Translations under genes and position numbers: made by a program
In this document: one piece after another, positions 11,299 to 18,227 of the stretch
How the letters are laid out: every line of letters starts with the position of its first letter
How positions within the stretch are numbered: the first letter of the stretch is position 1
The notes under the pieces: generated by a model
Database searches by the model: none
The model's input: only the letters and a program-made list of their open reading frames with translations
Told to the model about the DNA's origin: nothing
Assembly: GCF_027532185.1 (NCBI RefSeq)
Contig: NZ_JAPZSV010000013.1
Coordinates: 1 to 55,180, forward strand
Length of the DNA: 55,180 bases
Direction: 5' to 3'
Source: Hylemonella sp.
Lineage (GTDB): Bacteria > Pseudomonadota > Gammaproteobacteria > Burkholderiales > Burkholderiaceae_C

Positions 11299-11937
11299 TC
11301 AGATCAGCTTGACGCCGGTCTTGGACTGGATGAACTCACGCGTCACGCCCGGGGCCAGCTCCACGAGCTTGAGGCCTTGCGGGGTGATGTCCATCACCCC
11401 CAGGTCGGTGATGATGCGGTCGATCACGCCCTTGCCTGTCAGCGGCAGCGTGCACTCGGGCAAGATCTTGAAGTCTTCCGTGCCGTCCTTCTTCTTGGCC
11501 ACGTGCTCCATGAGCACGATGCAGCGCGGCACGCCAGCCACCAGGTCCATGGCGCCGCCCATGCCCTTGACCATCTTGCCGGGGATCATCCAGTTGGCCA
11601 GGTCGCCCTTCTCGCTGACCTGCATGGCGCCCAGGATCGAGAGGTTGATCTTGCCGCCGCGGATCATGGCGAAGCTTTCGTGACTGCCGAAGATGCTCGT
11701 GCCCTTGATCGTGGTCACGGTCTGCTTGCCGGCGTTGATGAGGTCGGGGTCGACCTCATCCTCGGTCGGGAAGGGGCCGATGCCCAGCATGCCGTTCTCG
11801 CTCTGCAGCCACACCTCCATGTCGGCAGGCACGAAGTTGGCCACCAGGGTCGGCATGCCGATCCCGAGGTTCACGTAGAAGCCGTCCTGCAGCTCCTGGG
11901 CCGCACGCGCGGCCATCTGGTCTTGGGTCCAGGGCAT
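11299..11937 (-). CDS. scoB: 3-oxoacid CoA-transferase subunit B
   Basis: 212 residues from ATG 11937. The catalytic glutamate is in the conserved [12 protein letters not shown], and [11 protein letters not shown] is typical of class I CoA-transferase beta subunits. With ScoA it transfers CoA from succinyl-CoA to acetoacetate or another 3-oxoacid, linking ketone-body or polyhydroxybutyrate breakdown to the TCA cycle. The AGGAGG Shine-Dalgarno is the 3' arm of a 9-bp stem (11941-11975) that ends 3 nt before the ATG. It is the second gene after scoA, with a 100-nt spacer. Confidence 0.95.
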   Translation of the reverse strand: MPWTQDQMAARAAQELQDGFYVNLGIGMPTLVANFVPADMEVWLQSENGMLGIGPFPTEDEVDPDLINAGKQTVTTIKGTSIFGSHESFAMIRGGKINLSILGAMQVSEKGDLANWMIPGKMVKGMGGAMDLVAGVPRCIVLMEHVAKKKDGTEDFKILPECTLPLTGKGVIDRIITDLGVMDITPQGLKLVELAPGVTREFIQSKTGVKLI

Positions 11938-11940
11938 GAT

Positions 11941-12022
11941 CAAGCCTCCTGCCGAGCCGCCTCAAAGGAGGCTTGCGCCCCCTCGGGGGGCAGCGAATAC
12001 ACGAAGTGATGAGCGTGGGGGT
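11941..12022 (-). repeat. Structured intercistronic element, copy A
   Basis: Bases 11941-11975 form a 9-bp stem (CAAGCCTCC / GGAGGCTTG) with an inner 3-bp hairpin GAG-CCGC-CTC. On the mRNA sense strand the 3' arm holds the scoB Shine-Dalgarno and stops 3 nt before the start codon. A second part to 12022 has CCCCCTCGGGGGG and ACGAAGTGA. A related copy lies at 43021-43122. Confidence 0.75.
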
Positions 12023-12037
12023 ACATATCGGTTCTCC

Positions 12038-12739
12038 TTACTTCTTCTCGGTGAGCGTGCGCTTCTCGATGCGCTTCTCGGGCGTGGCATTGAGCACGAT
12101 GCGGTGCACATAGATGCCTGGCAGGTGGACATCATCCGGGGCCAGCTCGCCGGTCTCGACGATCTTCTCCACCTCCACGATGCAGACCTTGCCGGCCATG
12201 GCCGCGGCCGGGTTGAAGTTGCGCGCCGTCAGGTTGAAGCGCAGGTTGCCCGACTTGTCGGCGATGTCGGCTTTCACCAGGGCCACGTCGGGCACCAGGG
12301 AACGCTCCATCACATAGGTCTCGCCGTCGAACTCGCGCAGCTCCTTGCCCTCGGCCACCACGGTGCCCACGCCGGTCTTGGTGAAAAAGGCCGGGATGCC
12401 CGCACCGCCGGCACGCAGCTTCTCGGCCAGCGTACCCTGGGGCGTGAACTCCAGCTCCAGCTCACCGGCCAGGTACTGGCGCTCGAACTCCTTGTTCTCG
12501 CCCACGTAGCTGGAGATCATCTTCTTGATCTGGCGCGTCTGCAGCAGCTTGCCCAGGCCGAAGTCGTCGACGCCGGCGTTGTTGGAAATGGCCGTCAGGT
12601 TCTTGATGCCGGCATCACGCACGGCGTCGATCAGGGCCTCGGGGATGCCGCAAAGGCCGAAGCCCCCGACGGCAATCAGCTGGCCGTCACGCACCACGCC
12701 CTGGATGGCGGCGGCCGCACTCGGATAGACCTTGTTCAC
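12038..12739 (-). CDS. scoA: 3-oxoacid CoA-transferase subunit A
   Basis: 233 residues from a GTG start at 12739, preceded by AAGGAG at 6 nt. The CoA-binding glycine loop GGFGLCGIPEAL and the segment NNAGVDDFGLGKLL are typical of the alpha subunit of succinyl-CoA:3-ketoacid CoA-transferase. It works as a heteromer with ScoB, encoded next. The divergent PAS-LuxR gene 87 nt away is the likely regulator. The spacer to scoB carries the repeat element described at 11941. Confidence 0.95.
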   Translation of the reverse strand: MNKVYPSAAAAIQGVVRDGQLIAVGGFGLCGIPEALIDAVRDAGIKNLTAISNNAGVDDFGLGKLLQTRQIKKMISSYVGENKEFERQYLAGELELEFTPQGTLAEKLRAGGAGIPAFFTKTGVGTVVAEGKELREFDGETYVMERSLVPDVALVKADIADKSGNLRFNLTARNFNPAAAMAGKVCIVEVEKIVETGELAPDDVHLPGIYVHRIVLNATPEKRIEKRTLTEKK

Positions 12740-12779
12740 GCTGTTCTCCTTGTCTCGGTATTTGTTTCAGCAGAGCGTA

Positions 12780-12817
12780 CGATACTACTTATAGAGGTAC
12801 GTAGTTATGCCTAAAAT
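12780..12817. promoter_or_regulatory. Divergent scoAB / luxR-type control region
   Basis: The AT-rich spacer holds an imperfect inverted repeat around 12784-12804 (TACTAC ... GGTACGTA) and a TAAAAT hexamer at 12812. TATAAG and TAGTAT on the minus strand could serve as -10 boxes for scoA. The repeat is a candidate binding site for the adjacent LuxR-type regulator; hexamer assignments are tentative. Confidence 0.4.
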
Positions 12818-12826
12818 ACGACCCCC

Positions 12827-13381
12827 ATGGACATCGACTACCGCCTGGCCTTCGAATACGCGCCCATCGGCATGGTGCTCTCGCGCGACCGCATCATCAT
12901 GGACTGCAATCGGCAGCTGTGTGACATGTTCGGCACTACGCGCGAGGCGCTCGTCGGCCAGTCCTTCCAGGTGCTCTACCCCAGTGCCGAGGAATTCGAG
13001 CGCATCGGCGCGCGCATCGTCCCCATCATGAACCGCCAGGGCAGCTACGCTGACGACCGCATCATGAAACGGGTCGATGGCCGTTTCAAGGGCGAGGTTT
13101 TCTGGTGCCATGTCACCGGCCGCGCGCTGGACCCGGAACAACCCCTGGGCGCCGGCATCTGGACCCTGGAAGATCTGAGCGCACGCCGTCCGGTCAAGTC
13201 CGAACTCACCGCGCGCGAGCGTGAGGTCGCCGCCCACCTGCTCGAAGGCCTGACGTCCAAGGAAATCGGCAAGTCCCTGGCCATCAGCTACCGCACGGTG
13301 GAAATCTACCGCGCCCGCCTCATGCGCAAGTACAAGGCCAACACCACGGCCGACCTGGTGCACAAGCTCACGGTGGGCTAA
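12827..13381 (+). CDS. PAS-domain LuxR-family transcriptional regulator
   Basis: 184 residues. An N-terminal PAS domain (about 5-115, LAFEYAPIGMVLSRDRIIMDCN) is followed by a LuxR/NarL helix-turn-helix (about 123-180, ELTAREREVAAHLLEGLTSKE, then YRTVEIYRARLMRKY). There is no receiver Asp pocket, so the signal is sensed through the PAS domain and not by phosphorylation. It is divergent from scoAB and probably controls that operon. The ligand is unknown. No Shine-Dalgarno is obvious before the ATG, and a -10-like TAAAAT only 10 nt upstream hints at a very short leader. Confidence 0.88.
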   Translation: MDIDYRLAFEYAPIGMVLSRDRIIMDCNRQLCDMFGTTREALVGQSFQVLYPSAEEFERIGARIVPIMNRQGSYADDRIMKRVDGRFKGEVFWCHVTGRALDPEQPLGAGIWTLEDLSARRPVKSELTAREREVAAHLLEGLTSKEIGKSLAISYRTVEIYRARLMRKYKANTTADLVHKLTVG

Positions 13382-13416
13382 AGCGGCGCGTCGGCCGGGT
13401 TCAACAGACGGTACTC

Positions 13417-13436
13417 GCCGTGCGACACCGCACGGC
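13417..13436 (+). terminator. Hairpin after the PAS-LuxR gene
   Basis: A perfect 8-bp stem GCCGTGCG / CGCACGGC with loop ACAC lies 36 nt after the stop. There is no T-tract, so termination would need help or the stem has another role. Confidence 0.4.
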
Positions 13437-13547
13437 GCCTCGCGGACATGTCCTGGCCGGACGTAGGGGTCAGCCGGACAGACGCGCGCCTTTTGCGGCA
13501 GAATCGGACCGATGCCCAAAAAATGGGCACAGGGAGAAGGGGAGCGG

Positions 13548-16500
13548 GTGAAAACGCACTCAAGCTTCGAAACCAAGGTTCTGGCTGCCTTCACTGCTGC
13601 CATGCTGGTGGTGGCGGGGCTGGTCGCAGTCACCTGGAAAGTGGCCCAGGACGCCACCGACGCATCCCGCTGGATCACCCACACCTACCAGGTCATCGAC
13701 CATCTCACCCGCATCCGCGGGGAGACGCTGCAGATCGATTTCAGCACCCAGGGCTACCGCCTCACGGGCGACGCCGGTCGCCTGACTGAGCGCGACGAAG
13801 CCATCGCCCTGCGTGAGGCCCTGCTGGAACGGGTGCGCGACCTCGTCGCCGACAACAGCGTGCAGATGGCCCGCCTGCAACAACTGCGCGCGGTGCTCGA
13901 CGAACGCCTGGCGATCTCACGCCGCCTGGTGGAACTCATCCGTACCCAGGGCACCGAGGCCGCCACACGCTACGCGAACAACGCACCGCTGCAGGCCACA
14001 CGACAACTGACCTACCGACTGCTGCGCGAGATGGAGGCCGACGAGTTGCGCCTGCTCGACGAACGCAAGAATGCCTACGAAAGCGCCAAGCGGGCGCTGA
14101 TGGGCGCCGGCCTCGTTGTGGCGCTGCTGCTCTCCGCCCTGCTCACCGGCACTTACCTGCTGTTGCGTCGCCAGCTGCGTGCCACCGAAGCGGGCCGCCA
14201 GGCCCTGGCCGAAAGCGAGGAGAACCTGGCCATCACCCTGCACTCCATCGGCGACGGCGTCCTGGTGACCGACCGCGCTGGCCGCATCACGCGCATGAAC
14301 CCGGTGGCCGAGCGGCTGACTGGCTGGACGCAGGCGCAAGCCCTGGGTCACCCGATCGACGAGGTCTTTCCCATCGTGCACGAGGAGACGCGCGCACCGG
14401 CGGAAATACCGGTCGCCCGGGTACTGGCCACCGGTGAGGTGCAGGGGCTGGCCAACCACACCACCCTGTTGGCGCGCGACGGACGCGAGATCCCCATCGC
14501 CGACAGCGCAGCCCCCATCCACAACGCCAGGGACGAGATCGTCGGCGTGGTAATGGTCTTCCGCGACGTCAGCGCCGAGCGCGCGGCCCAGCGTCTGGTG
14601 ACCCAGCAGAACCTGCTGCTGGAACAGAACGTGATCGAGCGCTCGGCCCAGCTGCGCGAGAGCCAGGAACACCTGAACAGCATCATCAACGGTGCCCCGG
14701 CCCTGATCGCCTACCTCGATACCGAGTTGCGCGTCGTCTACGCCAACACGCATTTCCGTCGCCGCTTCGCGCCCGACGGTCGCGATATCACCGGCCGCAC
14801 CGTGCGCGAAGTCGCGGGGGAGGAGCGCTATGCGATGGCCAGCGCTGCCCTCGCCCGCGCGCTGCAGGGCGAAGCGCAGAGCTTCGACTGGCAGCCCTTT
14901 CCGGACGTCTGGCAGGTGAGCAACTATGTCCCGCGTCGCGACGCACAGGGACAGGTGATCGGCTGCTACGTGCTGGGCACCGACATCACCGAACGAAAAC
15001 GGCACGAGTCCCAGATCGAAACCCTCAACACCGAGCTGGCTCAACGCGTGCGCGAGCTCGAACATGTCAGCCGCGCGCTGCGCACCCTCAGCGCCGGCAA
15101 CCGCACCATGCTGCGTGCCCACGACGAGCAGGAGCTGCTTGACAGCATGTGCCGTACGATCGTGAACGCCGGCGGCTACAGCGTGGCCAAGGTCTGGTTC
15201 CGCTCCGACGATGCCGGCCAGTCGCTCTGGCCGGCCGCCGAGCATGGCTACCCCGGCGGCATGGCTGCGCTGCGCCTGCGCAAGACCAGCTGGGCCGACA
15301 ACGCCCACGGCCGCAACATCGTGGGCATGGCCATCCGCAGCGGAGAGCCTGTGGCGGTGCAGGACATCGCGGCCGACCCGAACCACGCCCCTTGGCGCTC
15401 GCTGCTTGACGGCCAGGCCTCGGGCCTGGCCTGCCCGCTGCACGTGGGCGGCAGTGTGATCGGCGCCCTGGCCATCTACCAGCCCGAGCCCGGTGCCTTC
15501 GACGCCGACGAGATCAGCCTGCTCAGTGCCCTGGCCGACGACCTCGCCTTCGGCATCACCACCCTGCGCGAGCGAGCCGAGCAGCAGCGCACGCGCCAGG
15601 CCATGCACCACCTGACCCACCACGATGCGCTGACCGGCCTGGCCAACGAGACCCAGTTCAACGAGCTGCTCAACGCCGCCGTGGAGCAGGGCCTGCGCGG
15701 CGGCGCGCATTTCGCCATGCTGCAGACCAATATCGAGCGCCTGGGCGAGATCAACGACGCACTGGGCTTCAGCCAGGGCGACCAACTGCTGCGTGAGTTC
15801 GCGCAGCGTCTGGCCCAGGCCGCACCGCCCGGTGCCACCGTGGCGCGCCTGCGCGGCGACGAATTCGCGCTGCTGCTGCCCGGCGGTGACAGCGCCGCGG
15901 CCCAGCGCCTGGCGCTGCGCCTGCACGAGGTGCTGCGCCCACCCTTCGCGCTGGCCGATCTGGCGCTGGACGTCACGGCGCGTATCGGCATCGTCGCCTA
16001 CCCCGAACACGGCCTGACCCCGCACGACCTGTTCCGCCACATGGACATGGCCGTGCGCCAGGCCAAGAAGCAGGGCAACGGGCTGGCGCTCTACGACCCG
16101 CGGCTCAGCCCCGCGCCCGCGCAGCGTCTGACCTTCGCCGGTGAGCTGCGCCGTGCCATCGAGGGCGGACAGCTCACGCTCTACCTGCAGCCCAAGGTCG
16201 AGATGGCCAGCGGTCGCGTCTGCGGCGCTGAAGGCCTGGTGCGCTGGGCCCACCCTGTGCGCGGCATGATCCCGCCCGGCGAATTCATCGAGCTGGCCGA
16301 GCACACCGGCCTGATACGCCCTTTGAGCGCCTGGGTGCTGGAAACCGCCTTCCACCTGAACCAGCACTGGAGCGGACGCGGCCAGGGCCTGCCCATCGCC
16401 ATCAACCTCTCCGCGCGTAATCTGCGCGACGAAAGCCTGCCCCCGCTGATCCGCGACCTGCAGACGGCCTGGCGCGGCGGCGAAGGCCTGCTGGAGATCG

Positions 16501-16898
16501 AGATCACCGAGAGCACCGCCATGGAAGACCCGGAGTTCGCGCTGCGCGTGCTGCACGAGCTGCGCGACCTGGGCGTGCCGCTGCACATCGACGACTTCGG
16601 CACCGGCTACTCCTCGCTGAGCTATCTGCAGAAGCTGCCCGTGGACTGCATCAAGATCGACCAGTCCTTCGTGCGCAATATGGTGAGCAGCAAGGAATCG
16701 GCGCTGATCGTGCGCTCCACCATCGACCTCGCGCACGACCTGGGCCGCAAGGTCGTGGCCGAGGGCGTGGAAACGCGTCAGCACTGGGAGCAGCTGGCCA
16801 CCCTGGGCTGCGACATGGCCCAGGGCTACTACATCGCCCGCCCCATGCCGGCCGAGGCCTTCCAGGCCTGGCTGCGCGACTACCAGCCCCCAGACTGA
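13548..16898 (+). CDS. Membrane sensor with CHASE3-like, PAS, PAS, GAF, degenerate GGDEF and EAL domains
   Basis: 1116 residues from GTG 13548, which has AGAAGG 7 nt upstream; an ATG at 13512 would add 12 residues but lacks a Shine-Dalgarno. Two membrane helices (11-30, 185-206) bracket a CHASE3-like four-helix sensor. Two PAS domains (about 225-345, 372-485) and a GAF domain (about 515-675) follow. The GGDEF motif reads RGDEF (769-773) and the metal-binding Asp of the first strand is replaced (LQTNIERLG), so cyclase activity is unlikely. The EAL domain keeps its key residues (EGLVRW 895-900, INLSARN, EITEST, DDFGTGYSSL, KIDQSFV, AEGVET). I infer a c-di-GMP phosphodiesterase tuned by envelope and cytoplasmic signals. 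Confidence 0.92.
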   Translation: MKTHSSFETKVLAAFTAAMLVVAGLVAVTWKVAQDATDASRWITHTYQVIDHLTRIRGETLQIDFSTQGYRLTGDAGRLTERDEAIALREALLERVRDLVADNSVQMARLQQLRAVLDERLAISRRLVELIRTQGTEAATRYANNAPLQATRQLTYRLLREMEADELRLLDERKNAYESAKRALMGAGLVVALLLSALLTGTYLLLRRQLRATEAGRQALAESEENLAITLHSIGDGVLVTDRAGRITRMNPVAERLTGWTQAQALGHPIDEVFPIVHEETRAPAEIPVARVLATGEVQGLANHTTLLARDGREIPIADSAAPIHNARDEIVGVVMVFRDVSAERAAQRLVTQQNLLLEQNVIERSAQLRESQEHLNSIINGAPALIAYLDTELRVVYANTHFRRRFAPDGRDITGRTVREVAGEERYAMASAALARALQGEAQSFDWQPFPDVWQVSNYVPRRDAQGQVIGCYVLGTDITERKRHESQIETLNTELAQRVRELEHVSRALRTLSAGNRTMLRAHDEQELLDSMCRTIVNAGGYSVAKVWFRSDDAGQSLWPAAEHGYPGGMAALRLRKTSWADNAHGRNIVGMAIRSGEPVAVQDIAADPNHAPWRSLLDGQASGLACPLHVGGSVIGALAIYQPEPGAFDADEISLLSALADDLAFGITTLRERAEQQRTRQAMHHLTHHDALTGLANETQFNELLNAAVEQGLRGGAHFAMLQTNIERLGEINDALGFSQGDQLLREFAQRLAQAAPPGATVARLRGDEFALLLPGGDSAAAQRLALRLHEVLRPPFALADLALDVTARIGIVAYPEHGLTPHDLFRHMDMAVRQAKKQGNGLALYDPRLSPAPAQRLTFAGELRRAIEGGQLTLYLQPKVEMASGRVCGAEGLVRWAHPVRGMIPPGEFIELAEHTGLIRPLSAWVLETAFHLNQHWSGRGQGLPIAINLSARNLRDESLPPLIRDLQTAWRGGEGLLEIEITESTAMEDPEFALRVLHELRDLGVPLHIDDFGTGYSSLSYLQKLPVDCIKIDQSFVRNMVSSKESALIVRSTIDLAHDLGRKVVAEGVETRQHWEQLATLGCDMAQGYYIARPMPAEAFQAWLRDYQPPD

Positions 16899-16948
16899 AC
16901 GGGACACGGGCCGGTCTATCATGGCCGCAACACCATGAGGAGACCACC

Positions 16949-17530
16949 ATGAGCCGCTACCCTGCCCCCGAGATCAAGGACCTGCCCGAGGACATCCGCG
17001 CCAAGATCCTGGAGGTGCAGGAGAAGGCCGGCTTCGTGCCCCAGGTCTTTCTGGCGCTGGCGCGCCGGCCGGCCGAGTGGCGCGCCTTCTTCGCCTACCA
17101 CGACGCGCTCATGCTCAAGGAGGACGGCGGCCTGAGCAAGGGCGACCGCGAGATGATCGTCACCACCACGAGCGCGGCCAACCAGTGCCTCTATTGCGTG
17201 GTGGCGCATGGTGCCCTGCTGCGTATCTACGAGAAGAAGCCCCTGGTGGCCGACCAGGTGGCGGTGAACTACCGCAAGGCCGACATCACGCCGCGTCAGC
17301 GCGCCATGCTGGACTTCGCCATGAAGGTCTGCCTGCGCTCGCATGAAATCGAGGAGACCGACTTCGCCCCGCTGCACGCGCACGGCTTCTCGGACGAGGA
17401 CATCTGGGACATCGCCGCCATCACAGCCTTTTTCGGTCTCTCGAACCGCATGGCGTCCTTCAGCAACATGATGCCCAACCCCGAGTTCTACCTGCTGGGA
17501 CGCGTGCCGCGGGAAAAAAAGCCAGCCTGA
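16949..17530 (+). CDS. AhpD-like peroxidase-related protein
   Basis: 193 residues. The AhpD/carboxymuconolactone decarboxylase fold is shown by NQCLYCVVAHGALL, with redox Cys80 and Cys83 and proton-relay His87. The length and the N-terminal LPEDIRAKILEVQEKAGFVPQVF match the 'peroxidase-related enzyme' subfamily. These proteins reduce peroxides or act in oxidative defence; the electron donor is not known here. GAGGAG lies upstream of the ATG. It begins 50 nt after the EAL protein and may be in the same transcript. Confidence 0.88.
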   Translation: MSRYPAPEIKDLPEDIRAKILEVQEKAGFVPQVFLALARRPAEWRAFFAYHDALMLKEDGGLSKGDREMIVTTTSAANQCLYCVVAHGALLRIYEKKPLVADQVAVNYRKADITPRQRAMLDFAMKVCLRSHEIEETDFAPLHAHGFSDEDIWDIAAITAFFGLSNRMASFSNMMPNPEFYLLGRVPREKKPA

Positions 17531-17624
17531 CCCCACGCTTGTCATGCCGGCGCCGCTGGCCTATGCTTGCCCTCCCGGGGCGTTGATCCGCGGCCATTCC
17601 GCCGCCGCCCGGAGAGAGACTGCC

Positions 17625-18080
17625 ATGCGTTCCATCCATCCCGCCGCTGCCCTGCTCACCACCCTGCTGCTGTGCACGCCTGCCCACGCCGCTGACGACG
17701 GCTACAACAGCGGCGCCAGTGATGATGGCCTGCGGCCGGCACGCACGCAGATCGCCGAGAAGAACTGGCTGAGTGCCGTGGCCACCCTCAACGCCTACAC
17801 GCGGGCCAACCCCAAGAGCGCCGATGGCTACAACCTGCTGGGCTACAGCTACCGCCAGCTGCAGCGCTACAACGAGTCGCTCGATGCCTACCAGCGCGCG
17901 CTCGCGCTCGATCCCAAGCATCGCGGCGCCCATGAGTACATTGGCGAAGCCTATCTGGCGCTGGGCCGGCTCGACAAGGCCAAGGAACACCTGGATGCGC
18001 TGGACAAGATCTGTTTCCTTCCTTGCGAGGAATATCGCGACCTGAAGCGCTCCTACGAAGCGGCCCTGCGCAGCAAGTAG
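17625..18080 (+). CDS. Periplasmic TPR-repeat protein
   Basis: 151 residues from ATG 17625, with GGAGAG upstream and a Sec signal peptide (MRSIHPAAALLTTLLLCTPAHA). The mature part holds about three tetratricopeptide repeats, for example YNLLGYSYRQLQRYNESLDA and HEYIGEAYLALGRLDKAKEH. The C-terminal KICFLPCEEYRDLK, with two Cys five residues apart, is a recurring ending in small secreted TPR proteins. Likely role is protein-protein contact in the periplasm. No partner is evident next to it. Confidence 0.85.
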   Translation: MRSIHPAAALLTTLLLCTPAHAADDGYNSGASDDGLRPARTQIAEKNWLSAVATLNAYTRANPKSADGYNLLGYSYRQLQRYNESLDAYQRALALDPKHRGAHEYIGEAYLALGRLDKAKEHLDALDKICFLPCEEYRDLKRSYEAALRSK

Positions 18081-18227
18081 CTCGGTCGGTCAGGACCGGA
18101 CGCCCGGTTCAGACACTCAGAAACTTTCCCAGTCGTCGTCGCACCTGGCGGGCATGGTCGGCCTGGCTGAGGATGCCGGCACGGCCGGCGCACGGGCGCA
18201 GGGGCCCGGCGTCGAGTGTCAGCGCGT

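Noticed and set aside
13917-16922. 1001-residue minus-strand open frame opposite the EAL protein
   Set aside because: Composition is that of antisense high-GC coding DNA; the plus-strand domains are unambiguous.
18081-18227. Continuation of the LOV-GGDEF-EAL protein past its stop by frameshift
   Set aside because: The frame after the stop is open for about 40 residues but shows no family feature, and the EAL domain is complete without it.
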